Positions 1 through 7,907 of a stretch of 64,000 nucleotides of DNA are shown piece after piece. This stretch comes from Saccharopolyspora flava (lineage in GTDB: Bacteria; Actinomycetota; Actinomycetes; Mycobacteriales; Pseudonocardiaceae), in contig NZ_FOZX01000011.1 of assembly GCF_900116135.1 (NCBI RefSeq), positions 1 through 64,000 of the forward strand, written 5' to 3'. The first letter of the stretch is position 1. Every line of letters starts with the position of its first letter. Position numbers and translations under genes: made by a program. The notes under the pieces are model-generated. The model ran no database searches. It was not told the DNA's origin and was given only the letters and a program-made list of their open reading frames with translations.

Positions 1-216
1 TTCACGAACCAGACGATCGCGCAGATCGAGCTGTTCACCAAGCCGGGCGAGTACAACACCGACGTCTACGTGCTCCCGAAGCACTTGGACGAGAAGGTCG
101 CCCGTCTGCACCTGGACGCGCTGGGTGTGAAGCTGACCAAGCTCACCAAGGAGCAGGCCGCCTACATCGGCGTCGACGTCGAAGGCCCGTACAAGCCCGA
201 GCACTACCGCTACTGA
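1..216 (+). CDS. ahcY: Adenosylhomocysteinase, C-terminal end (partial)
   Basis: The window opens inside this gene; 71 codons and a TGA stop are visible. The residues match the extreme C-terminus of S-adenosylhomocysteine hydrolase: the segment [12 protein letters not shown], then [17 protein letters not shown], and the terminal [10 protein letters not shown] signature. The enzyme hydrolyses S-adenosylhomocysteine to adenosine and homocysteine in the cytoplasm with bound NAD, relieving product inhibition of methyltransferases. The catalytic and NAD-binding parts lie upstream of the window. A strong hairpin follows the stop, and an MTHFR-like gene comes next, so two methyl-cycle functions are adjacent. 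Confidence 0.95.
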   Translation, partial: FTNQTIAQIELFTKPGEYNTDVYVLPKHLDEKVARLHLDALGVKLTKLTKEQAAYIGVDVEGPYKPEHYRY

Positions 217-223
217 TCCGGCC

Positions 224-253
224 GGTGGTCACCGCCCGCGTGCGGTGACCACC
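224..253 (+). terminator. Hairpin terminator after ahcY
   Basis: A perfect 12-bp inverted repeat (GGTGGTCACCGC and its complement) with a 6-nt loop starts 8 nt after the ahcY stop. There is no T-run, as is common for actinomycete terminators. Confidence 0.7.
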
Positions 254-440
254 CCCGGTTCCCGCGAAAGTCGGTGAGCCCGGGGACGTTCCGCGTTCGA
301 ACGTTCCCGGGAACGCCGGCCTCGTCGGAAAAACCTTCTCCTGAAATGAAAACGGTCCCTGCCACTAGGTGCAGGTTCGCAGGCGTGTCTAGCGAGCGCT
401 GCGGTGACCGAAGTCGACAGAAGGAATACCTGAGGCCGAC

Positions 441-1328
441 ATGACCACCATCGCACTCGAACTGGTTCCGCCCGACCTCGACGGCGGTGTGCAGAGGGCC
501 GTTGAAGAAGGACAGAAGATCGCCGAGCTCAGCCGCCAATTCGGGCTGACCGGCCGCATCCGGCACGTGATGATCCCCGGGATCATCCAGGAGGACGGCG
601 ACCGCCCGGTCGACTTCCGCCCCAAGATGGACACCATCGACTTCTGGCGCACCATCCGCCCGGAGCTCGGCGGCGACGTCCGCGGCCTGTGCACGCAGGT
701 CACCGCCTTCCACGACGAGCCCGCCCTGACCGAGCGCCTCCAGTCGCTGCGCGACGCCGACATGGACGGCATCGCCTTCGTCGGCGTCCCGCGCACCATG
801 GCCGACGGCGAGGGCCCCGGCGTGGCGCCGGTCGACGCGCTCACCAAGTTCCAGGACGTCGTCCCGCACCGCGGCTCCATCCTCATCCCCACCCGCGAGG
901 GCGAGCAGGGCCGCTTCGGGTTCAAGTGCGAGCGCGGCGCCACCTACGGCATGACGCAGCTGCTGTACTCCGAGGCGATCGTCGACTTCCTGAAGGAATT
1001 CGCGCGCACCACGCCGCACCGCCCCGAGATCCTGCTGTCGTTCGGGTTCATCCCGGGCGTGGAGAGCAAGAAGAAGCTCATCCAGTGGCTCATCCAGGAC
1101 CCGGGCAACCAGGCCGTGGCCGCCGAGCAGGAGTTCGTCGCCCGCACCGCCGAGCTCGGCTTCGAGCAGCGCAAGCAGGCGGTCGTCGACCTCTACAAGC
1201 GGGTCATCGACGGCGTGCACGACCTCGGATTCCCGATCGGCATCCACCTCGAAGCGCCCTACGGCTACAACGCCCCGGCCTTCGAGACCTTCGCCGCGCT
1301 CCTCGACCACTGGGAGCCCGGCAAGTAA
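441..1328 (+). CDS. Non-canonical methylenetetrahydrofolate reductase-like protein
   Basis: A 295-residue protein that I recognise as resembling the mycobacterial Rv2172c-type family, described as an unusual methylenetetrahydrofolate reductase (5,10-methylene-THF to 5-methyl-THF). Conserved-looking stretches are IALELVPP at the N-terminus, RGLCTQVT, the segment GVPRTMADGEG, the run IPTREGEQGRFGFKCERG, and LLSFGFIP with WLIQDPGN in the C-terminal half. It is of the normal length for this family. The start is ATG 441 with TGAGG five bases upstream. It lies just downstream of ahcY, which fits a role in homocysteine/methionine recycling. The family assignment rests on memory of the sequence; the activity here is inferred. 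A canonical MetF would show a different N-terminal FAD-binding pattern. Confidence 0.7.
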   Translation: MTTIALELVPPDLDGGVQRAVEEGQKIAELSRQFGLTGRIRHVMIPGIIQEDGDRPVDFRPKMDTIDFWRTIRPELGGDVRGLCTQVTAFHDEPALTERLQSLRDADMDGIAFVGVPRTMADGEGPGVAPVDALTKFQDVVPHRGSILIPTREGEQGRFGFKCERGATYGMTQLLYSEAIVDFLKEFARTTPHRPEILLSFGFIPGVESKKKLIQWLIQDPGNQAVAAEQEFVARTAELGFEQRKQAVVDLYKRVIDGVHDLGFPIGIHLEAPYGYNAPAFETFAALLDHWEPGK

Positions 1329-1350
1329 CCGAACCACCCGGCTGGGAATC

Positions 1351-1400
1351 ACGAAGCCCCGCCACCGCAGCGCGACACGCCTGCGGCGGCGGGGCTTCGT
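1351..1400 (+). terminator. Strong hairpin terminator
   Basis: Arms 1351-1370 and 1381-1400 are complementary over 20 positions with one mismatch and a 10-nt loop, starting 22 nt after the MTHFR-like stop. No T-run. Confidence 0.8.
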
Positions 1401-1936
1401 GCTGCCCGGACCAGCGTTCGAGTGAGAATCCGAGGCCTCCTCGGCCACCGGGCCGGTGCGGGGCGTCATCGCCGTCCGCTCGGTGGGTCCACCGCGGAGA
1501 CATCGGCGTCCGTTCGGGTGATCTCGAATCCCCGAACCGGCACTGAACGCAGTGATCAAAACCCTTCCGAGTTTCGGCGCGGCCGATCGCGGTCGTTCTC
1601 AACCGATCATTTCTTCGCTAAGGTCGACGCACTGGTCAGCGGTTACCCTGACGAATTGTGCAACGGCGCACCGGTTTGCGAATTGACCACGTGCGCCGAC
1701 CCGAAAACTCTCACTGCTGCGGTGATCGGTGCGCGCACGCCGACTGCCGACAGCACCGGAAGGAACCCGTCGATGTGCTCGTCACCAGCAGGTTCAGGAC
1801 CGCACGCGAGGTCGCCTGTTCACCGGAACGTCCGATTGCGAACCGGATTCGGATTGGATCGCCGACCACCGAGAGATCCCATCGGAAACTGATGCGTAAC
1901 GCGAACGACCAATTCATCGTTGACGGGGAATAGGCG
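1401..1936. other. Long intergenic region without a convincing gene
   Basis: About 540 bp between the terminator and the WS/DGAT start. Open frames exist (for example 1422-1892 and 1658-1933) but they are rich in Arg/Pro/Ser, lack a ribosome site and resemble no family. Base composition is less GC-rich near 1590-1720 and 1860-1930, as expected for promoter DNA. I see no clear -35/-10 pair. GGGGA at 1924-1928 is the likely ribosome site for the gene at 1937. Confidence 0.5.
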
Positions 1937-3286
1937 ATGACCGCAACCGAAACACCCGCCCGAAGTGAACTGACACCACTCGACTGGGCATTTCTGTGCA
2001 TGGAGAACGAGGACACGCCCATGCACGTGGGCGCGGTCGCCGTCTTCCGCGCCGAAGGACCGGTCGACCGCGACCGGCTGCGGCGGCTGCTCGCCGAACG
2101 GGCCCAGCGCATCGGCCGCCTCCGGATGCGGCTGGAACGCTCCTGGCTGCAACCGCACTGGCGCGAGGCCCGCGACTTCGACGCCACCGAGCACGTCCAC
2201 GACCACGAGGTGCCCAGCCCGGGAGGCCGCGAGGAGCTCGCGATCCTGACCTCCGAGCTGATCGCCGATCCGCTCGACCAGCGCCGCCCGCTGTGGGAAC
2301 TGCACCTGATCACCGGCCTGGCCGACAACCGGTTCGCGGTGCTGATGAAGTTCCACCACGCCCTGGTCGACGGGCACGACGCCGTCGAGGTCGGGGTGCG
2401 GCTGCTCGACGAGTTCACCGACCTCACCGACACGCCCGCGACACCGCCCAGCAATCCGATCGAGGACGCCCTCGGGCTGCTGCGCAAACCGGACAAGCTG
2501 GTCGGCGCGCTGCGCGGCACCCTGTCGAAGTCCGGCGAGTCGCTGGGCATCGCCGCCTCGGTGGTGCGCCACGTGCGCATCCCGCTGCAGTCCTCGCCGA
2601 TGCACGCCAGCACCTCGCCGGCCCGCAAACTCGCGCTGGTGCCCGTCGACCTGGCCGACATCCGCCGCATCCGCTCCCGGCACGGCGGCGGCACCACCAA
2701 CGACGTCGTGCTCGCGATCATCACCGGTGCGCTGCGCCGGTGGATGGCCGACCGCGGCGCCGACGTCGGCGGCGTGCCGGTGCGCGCGCTGATCCCGGTG
2801 TGCCGGCGACGCAGCAACCAGCCGCGCAGCGGCAACAACCAGCTCTCCGGCTACCTGTGCGGACTGCCCGTCGACGAACCCGACCCGGGCGAGCGGCTGC
2901 GGTCGCTGCGCGAGGAGATGAGCGCCAACAAGAGCGGTGGTCCGCTGCGCGGGCCGGGCGCGTTCCCCGTGCTGGCCGGACGGCTGCCGCAGCTGCTGCA
3001 CCACCTCGCCACCCCGCTGGTCGCCCAGGGCGCGCCGCTGCTGTTCGACACGATGGTCACCAACGTGCCGCTGCCGCGGTTCCACGCCGCCCTCGACGGC
3101 GCCGAGGTCGCCGAGCTGTTCCCGATCGCGCCGCTGGCCTCCGGACACGCGCTGTCGATCGCGGTCTCGCAGTTCCGCGACACCGTGCACATCGGGGTGC
3201 AGGCGAACCGGGCGGCGTTGCCCGACATGGAGAAGCTCGCCGAGGCGCTGCCGCAGGCGGTCGCCGAACTCTGCGACGGGGCGTGA
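1937..3286 (+). CDS. Wax ester synthase / diacylglycerol acyltransferase (WS/DGAT)
   Basis: A 449-residue member of the WS/DGAT family, which transfers fatty acyl groups from acyl-CoA to diacylglycerol or long-chain alcohols to make storage lipid at the membrane. The N-terminus carries the typical LTPLDWAFLCME and PMHVGAV motifs. The catalytic HHxxxDG motif is present as HHALVDG at about residues 140-146. The second family signature is the C-terminal region around TNVPLP, near residue 375. The length is typical. It is followed 3 nt later by a carboxylesterase, so the two are probably co-transcribed; acyl-ester synthesis and hydrolysis would then sit in one operon. Natural substrates cannot be read from the sequence. 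Actinomycetes usually carry several paralogues. Confidence 0.9.
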   Translation: MTATETPARSELTPLDWAFLCMENEDTPMHVGAVAVFRAEGPVDRDRLRRLLAERAQRIGRLRMRLERSWLQPHWREARDFDATEHVHDHEVPSPGGREELAILTSELIADPLDQRRPLWELHLITGLADNRFAVLMKFHHALVDGHDAVEVGVRLLDEFTDLTDTPATPPSNPIEDALGLLRKPDKLVGALRGTLSKSGESLGIAASVVRHVRIPLQSSPMHASTSPARKLALVPVDLADIRRIRSRHGGGTTNDVVLAIITGALRRWMADRGADVGGVPVRALIPVCRRRSNQPRSGNNQLSGYLCGLPVDEPDPGERLRSLREEMSANKSGGPLRGPGAFPVLAGRLPQLLHHLATPLVAQGAPLLFDTMVTNVPLPRFHAALDGAEVAELFPIAPLASGHALSIAVSQFRDTVHIGVQANRAALPDMEKLAEALPQAVAELCDGA

Positions 3287-3289
3287 GAG

Positions 3290-4801
3290 ATGACCGAGGA
3301 GAAATCGTCCGCGTTATCCGGTTTCCGGTGGTTGTACGGCGGGATGGACCTCATCGTCCGCACCGAGCACGGCGCCGTGCGAGGCGTCGCCGACGGCGAC
3401 GTCATGGCGTTCAAGGGCATCCCGTACGCCGCGCCGCTGGACGGCCCGCGCCGGTTCCAGGCGCCGGTGGCGCCGCCGAGGTGGGACGGGCTGCGCGACG
3501 CCTCCCGCTACAGCGCCTCGGTGCCGCAGGCCGCCCTCCCGCCGATGCCCGCGATCTGGCGTCCCGGTGACTCCACCGAGTGCCTTACGGTCAACGTCTG
3601 GACACCGGATCGCGGCGGGCACCTGCCGGTGATGGTGTGGTTGCACGGCGGCGCGTTCCTCGGCGGCACGGCCGCCACCGACGGTTTCGACGGGTCCGTC
3701 CTGGCGCGCGACGGCGTGGTCGTGGTGACGGTCAACTACCGGGTCGGCTACGAGGGGTTCGGCTGGGTCGAGGACGCGCCGTCCAACCGCGGCGTCCTCG
3801 ACCAGCTCGCGGCGCTGCGCTGGGTGCGCGACAACATCATCTCCTTCGGCGGCAACCCGGACAACGTCACGATCTTCGGTGAATCGGCGGGCGCGACGTC
3901 GGTGGCGACGCTGGTCGCCGGATCCGGGCGGCGCGGGCTGTTCCGCCGCGCCATCGCGCAGAGCCCGGCGGCGATGTACGTCGACGAGGACGAGGCTCGC
4001 AAGCTCGGCGAGCTCATCACCGGGCCGCTCGGCATCCCGCCGACCGCGAGCGGGCTCGCCGACGTGCCGCCGGAGGCCCTGCACGCGGCGCAGGCGCCGG
4101 CGATGGCCGAGATCAGCGCGAACCGGGCGGCCTGGACCAACGGCCTGCCCTACAACGTCGTCCTCGACGGCGAGGTGCTCGCCGAACTGCCGTGGGTGGC
4201 GATGCGCGGCAGCGCGGCGCACGGCATCGACGTGATCGCCGGGTTCAACCGCGACGAGGCGACGACCTTCACCGCCGACCTGCCGGACGAGGCGCTCGAC
4301 GTCGAGGAGCTGGCGCGCTCGTTGAGCCTGCCGGACTCGACGGCCGCCGAGTACCGCTCGGCCTACCCGGGCCTGCCCGACTCCGACCTGCACACCGTGC
4401 TGCTCGGCGACCAGCTCTTCCGGATGCCCGCGGTGTGGATGGCCGAAGCCGTGGCCGCGGCGCGCGGGCGCGCGTTCCTCTACGAGTTCACCTGGCCGAC
4501 CCCGCAGCGCGGCGGGGCGCTCGGCGCCGCGCACGGGCTCGACGTGCCGTTCACCTTCGGCCGGTGCGACGACCCGCTCGCGGTCCAGATGCTGGGTGAC
4601 GAGCCCGCCGGGTTCGACGAGCTGTCGGCCGAGATCCGCCGGTCCTGGACGTCGTTCGCGGCGACCGGCGACCCGGGCTGGCCCGGCTACCGCCTGCTCG
4701 ACCGGCAGACGCGGATCTTCGACAACCCGGTATCGCTGGTCGGCGACCCGATCCGCGGGTCCCGGCAGATCTGGGAGCGCCGCTTCCCGGAACTTGGTTG
4801 A
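3290..4801 (+). CDS. Type-B carboxylesterase (paralogue 1)
   Basis: A 503-residue alpha/beta-hydrolase of the carboxylesterase type B family. The catalytic serine lies in FGESAG (about Ser199), the oxyanion-hole motif is WLHGGAF, and the C-terminal His is probably in AAHGLDVPFTFG. No signal peptide is visible, so it is probably cytoplasmic. The start at 3290 lies 3 nt after the acyltransferase stop. ATG 3344 is an alternative, but the preceding RWLYG is shared with the paralogue at 6393 through synonymous codon changes, which argues that the upstream region is translated. The two esterases flank a GlcD-type oxidase and look like a local duplication. The substrate is unknown. Confidence 0.88.
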   Translation: MTEEKSSALSGFRWLYGGMDLIVRTEHGAVRGVADGDVMAFKGIPYAAPLDGPRRFQAPVAPPRWDGLRDASRYSASVPQAALPPMPAIWRPGDSTECLTVNVWTPDRGGHLPVMVWLHGGAFLGGTAATDGFDGSVLARDGVVVVTVNYRVGYEGFGWVEDAPSNRGVLDQLAALRWVRDNIISFGGNPDNVTIFGESAGATSVATLVAGSGRRGLFRRAIAQSPAAMYVDEDEARKLGELITGPLGIPPTASGLADVPPEALHAAQAPAMAEISANRAAWTNGLPYNVVLDGEVLAELPWVAMRGSAAHGIDVIAGFNRDEATTFTADLPDEALDVEELARSLSLPDSTAAEYRSAYPGLPDSDLHTVLLGDQLFRMPAVWMAEAVAAARGRAFLYEFTWPTPQRGGALGAAHGLDVPFTFGRCDDPLAVQMLGDEPAGFDELSAEIRRSWTSFAATGDPGWPGYRLLDRQTRIFDNPVSLVGDPIRGSRQIWERRFPELG

Positions 4802-4869
4802 GGCCTCAAGCTGTTCGTCCCGTCCGCCGGGTTAGTGTGAGGGCGGTTCGTGCAGTGGGAGGTAGACCA

Positions 4870-6270
4870 ATGGTGGACGATTCGGACAACGCTGCGCTGC
4901 GGGACCTGCGAGCGGCTCTTCCCGACGAGGTGCTGCTCACCGATCCGGACTCCACCGGGCGGTTCTCCCACGACGAGGCCGAGTGGGCGCCCTACGGCAA
5001 GCCCCTCGCCGTCGTGCGCGCCCGCGGCACCGACGACGTCGTCGCCGCGGTGCGGGTCTGCGCCGAGCACCGGGTTCCGGTCGTGCCCCGAGGTGCGGGA
5101 ACCGGCCTGTCGGGTGGCGCGAACGCCGTCGACGGGTGCGTGCTGATCTCGCTGGAGGGCATGAACGAGATCCTGGAGATCAACCCGCGCGAGCAGCTGG
5201 CCGTGGTGCAGCCCGGCGTCGTCAACGACGACCTGCGCGCCGCCTGCCGCGAGCACGGCGCCTGGTACCCGCCGGACCCGGCGAGCTCGCCGTGGTCGAC
5301 CATCGGCGGCAACGTCTCCACCAACGCCGGTGGCGTGTGCTGCGTGAAGTACGGCGTGACCAGGGACTACGTGCTCGGCCTCGAGGCCGTCGTGGGCGAC
5401 GGGGAGGTCGTGCGGCTCGGCCGGCGCACCGCCAAGGGCGTCGCCGGGTACGACCTGTGCGGCCTGTTCGTCGGCTCCGAGGGCACGCTCGGCATCGTCA
5501 CCGAGGTGACGGTGAAGCTGCTGCCCGGGCTGCGGGCGCCCGAGCGCACCGTGGTGGGCTACTTCGACTCGCTGGTCGCCGCCGGGGAGGCGGTGGCCGC
5601 CGTCGCGGCCTCCGGAGTGGTGCCCTCCGCCCTGGAGCTGCTCGACCAGCACTGCCTGCGCGCGGTCGACGACTGGAAGAACATGGGCCTGTCCGCCGAG
5701 GCCAACGTCCTGCTGCTGGGCCGCTCCGACACCCCGGGGCAGGCCGGTGAGCAGGAGGTCGACACCCTGGTGCGCTGCTTCGATGAGGCCGGCGCGACCT
5801 GGAGCGCCCGCTCCACCGACGAGCAGGAGGCCGACGCGCTGTTCTCGGCCCGCCGCCTGGCCTACCCGGCGCTGGAGCGCCTCGGCCCGCTGCTCACCGA
5901 GGACGTCTGCGTCCCGCGCGCCCTGGTTCCCGACATGCTCGCGCGCATCGAAGCCGCCGCGCAGCGGCACGACACGCAGATCGCCAACATCGCCCACGCC
6001 GGCGACGGCAACCTGCACCCGCTGATCATCACCCCGCCCGGGGACGACGACGCCCGGCTGCGCGCCCAGCGCGCCTTCGACGACATCGTCGCCGACGCCA
6101 TCGAGCTCGGCGGCACGGTCACCGGCGAGCACGGCGTGGGCCTGCTCAAGCGCAAGGGCCTGCACGCCGAGCTCTCGCCCAAGGTCATCGGCATGCACCA
6201 CGACATCAAGAACGCCCTCGACCCCACCGGGATCTTCAACCCCGGCAAGGTCTTCGGCGACCCCTCCTGA
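4870..6270 (+). CDS. GlcD-type FAD-linked 2-hydroxyacid oxidase/dehydrogenase
   Basis: A 466-residue flavoprotein with an N-terminal FAD_binding_4 domain (PRGAGTGLSGGAN near residues 75-87, then GGNVSTNAGGVCCVKYG) and a C-terminal FAD-oxidase_C domain (AHAGDGNLHP, GEHGVG, IFNPGKV). This is the architecture of glycolate oxidase subunit GlcD and D-lactate dehydrogenases, which oxidise 2-hydroxyacids to 2-oxoacids and pass electrons to a quinone or flavoprotein. The start is ATG 4870, preceded by GGGAGG at 4857-4862; the reading frame is open back to 4798 but without a better start. It is closely similar to the gene at 33557. No GlcE or GlcF partner lies beside it. Substrate (glycolate, lactate or other) is not decided. 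Confidence 0.87.
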   Translation: MVDDSDNAALRDLRAALPDEVLLTDPDSTGRFSHDEAEWAPYGKPLAVVRARGTDDVVAAVRVCAEHRVPVVPRGAGTGLSGGANAVDGCVLISLEGMNEILEINPREQLAVVQPGVVNDDLRAACREHGAWYPPDPASSPWSTIGGNVSTNAGGVCCVKYGVTRDYVLGLEAVVGDGEVVRLGRRTAKGVAGYDLCGLFVGSEGTLGIVTEVTVKLLPGLRAPERTVVGYFDSLVAAGEAVAAVAASGVVPSALELLDQHCLRAVDDWKNMGLSAEANVLLLGRSDTPGQAGEQEVDTLVRCFDEAGATWSARSTDEQEADALFSARRLAYPALERLGPLLTEDVCVPRALVPDMLARIEAAAQRHDTQIANIAHAGDGNLHPLIITPPGDDDARLRAQRAFDDIVADAIELGGTVTGEHGVGLLKRKGLHAELSPKVIGMHHDIKNALDPTGIFNPGKVFGDPS

Positions 6271-6301
6271 TCCGAGGCCGCCTCACGCGAGGGCGGGGCT
6301 C

Positions 6302-6387
6302 CTGGAGCGGGACAGTTTTAGCCATAATTGACCGGACAAAAGGGACATCGACCCCGGGTGATTCTGGCTAAAACTGTCCCCCTCCAG
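6302..6387. repeat. Palindromic hairpin element, copy 1
   Basis: Arms 6302-6324 and 6365-6387 are complementary at 22 of 23 positions around a 40-nt centre. The arm core is GGGACAGTTTTAGCCA. Positions 6332-6364 of the centre match positions 27815-27783 (opposite strand) at 26 of 33 bases without gaps, so this and the element at 27764 form one family in opposite orientations. It fills the gap between the FAD oxidase and the second esterase. Confidence 0.85.
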
Positions 6388-6392
6388 CGACG

Positions 6393-7907
6393 ATGGCCAC
6401 CGGGAGTGCCCCGTGGTGGCTCGGTGAGCCGGTCAGATGGTTGTATGGATACATGCAGTTCGTGGTGCGGACCGAGTTCGGGGCGGTGCGGGGCGCTGCC
6501 GAGGGTGATGTGCAGGTGTTCAAGGGGATCCCGTTCGCGGCTCCCCTGGACGGGCCTCGGCGGTTCCAGGCGCCGACCGAGCCGGAGCGCTGGGACGGGG
6601 TGCGCGAGGCCACGCGCTTCAGCCCGGCCGTGCCGCAGCCGCCGATGGCCGACGGGCTTCCCTCGTCGTGGAACCCCGGCGACGGCACCGACAGCCTGAC
6701 GCTCAACGTCTGGACGCCCGACCCGTCCGCGAACCTGCCGGTCATGGTGTGGTTCCACGGCGGCGCCTACCTGGCGGGCAGCCCGTCCGAGGGCAGCTAC
6801 GACGGGGCGCGGCTGGCGAGCTCCGGCGTGGTCGTGGTGACCGCCGGGTACCGGGTCGGCTACGAGGGGTTCGGCTGGGTCGACGACGCGCCCGCCAACC
6901 GCGGCATCCTCGACCACCTCGCCGCGCTGCGCTGGGTGCGGGAGAACATCGCCGCCTTCGGCGGCAACCCCGACAACGTCACCATCTTCGGCGAGTCCGC
7001 GGGCGGCACCTCCATCGCCACCCTGGTCGCCGGGTCCGCGCGGACCGGGCTGTTTCACCGCGCGATCGCGCAGAGCCCGGCCGCGATGTACCGGGGTGAG
7101 GACGAGGCGCGCAAGGCCGCTGAGCTCATCACCGGCCCGGTCGGCGTGCGCCCCATCGTCGCCGAGCTGGCGAAGATCCCCGCCGAGCAGCTGCACGCCG
7201 CGCAGCGCGACGCCACGGCTGAGATGACCCGCAGCCGCGCCGCCTGGTCCGACACCACGCCCTACGGCGTGATCCTCGACGGCGAAACCCTCGGCGAGCT
7301 CCCGTGGGTGGCCCTGCTCGGCGGCGCGGCGAAGGGCATTGACCTCATCGCCGGGTTCACCGCGCAGGAGGCGACGCTGTTCACCGCGATGATGCGCCGC
7401 GAATCCCTCGACCCGGACAAGCTGGCCGCCGACCTGCACCTGCGCGACGGCGTGATGGACCAGTACCGCGCCGCGCACCCCGATCTCGACGACACCGGGC
7501 TCTACAACACGCTGCTCAGCGACAAGCTGTTCCGGGTGCCCGCGCTGTGGATGGCCGAGGCGCACGCGGCGGCGGGGGAGCGCAGCCACCTCTACGAGCT
7601 CACCCTCCAGGCTCCCAACGGGCTGGGCGCTTGCCACGCGCTGGACATCCCGTTCACCTTCGGCAACGCCGACGGCCCGCTGCTGCAGCTGCTGCTCGGC
7701 GGTGTGCCGGACGGGTTCGAGGACCTCTCCGGCGAGTTCCGCCGCTCCTGGACGTCGTTCGCCGCCACCGGTGACCCCGGCTGGGACCGCTACCAGCCCA
7801 CCGACCGCCGCACCCGCATCCTCGACCTGCCCAGCTCGACGGTGTCCGACCCGATCGCCGCCTCCCGGGAGATCTGGGCGCACCGCTTCCCGGAGCTCAC
7901 CGCGTGA
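6393..7907 (+). CDS. Type-B carboxylesterase (paralogue 2)
   Basis: A 504-residue type-B carboxylesterase clearly paralogous to the protein at 3290: VRTEFGAVRG, FKGIPFAAPLDGPRRFQAP and the nucleophile motif FGESAG (about Ser202) are shared. The His-containing motif is ACHALDIPFTFG. The start at 6393 has no obvious ribosome site and lies 6 nt after the hairpin element; ATG 6453 (MQFVVRTEFG) is the alternative. I keep 6393 because RWLYG just before that Met is conserved in both paralogues with only synonymous differences. Its 3' end overlaps the convergent E1 gene by 11 bp. Confidence 0.87.
   Translation: MATGSAPWWLGEPVRWLYGYMQFVVRTEFGAVRGAAEGDVQVFKGIPFAAPLDGPRRFQAPTEPERWDGVREATRFSPAVPQPPMADGLPSSWNPGDGTDSLTLNVWTPDPSANLPVMVWFHGGAYLAGSPSEGSYDGARLASSGVVVVTAGYRVGYEGFGWVDDAPANRGILDHLAALRWVRENIAAFGGNPDNVTIFGESAGGTSIATLVAGSARTGLFHRAIAQSPAAMYRGEDEARKAAELITGPVGVRPIVAELAKIPAEQLHAAQRDATAEMTRSRAAWSDTTPYGVILDGETLGELPWVALLGGAAKGIDLIAGFTAQEATLFTAMMRRESLDPDKLAADLHLRDGVMDQYRAAHPDLDDTGLYNTLLSDKLFRVPALWMAEAHAAAGERSHLYELTLQAPNGLGACHALDIPFTFGNADGPLLQLLLGGVPDGFEDLSGEFRRSWTSFAATGDPGWDRYQPTDRRTRILDLPSSTVSDPIAASREIWAHRFPELTA

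Noticed and set aside
210-1559. 449-codon minus-strand frame over the MTHFR-like gene
   Set aside because: Shadow of the plus-strand gene; the plus-strand protein has clear conserved motifs.
1422-1933. Two overlapping open frames in the 1.4-1.9 kb gap
   Set aside because: No ribosome site, poor coding composition, no family resemblance.
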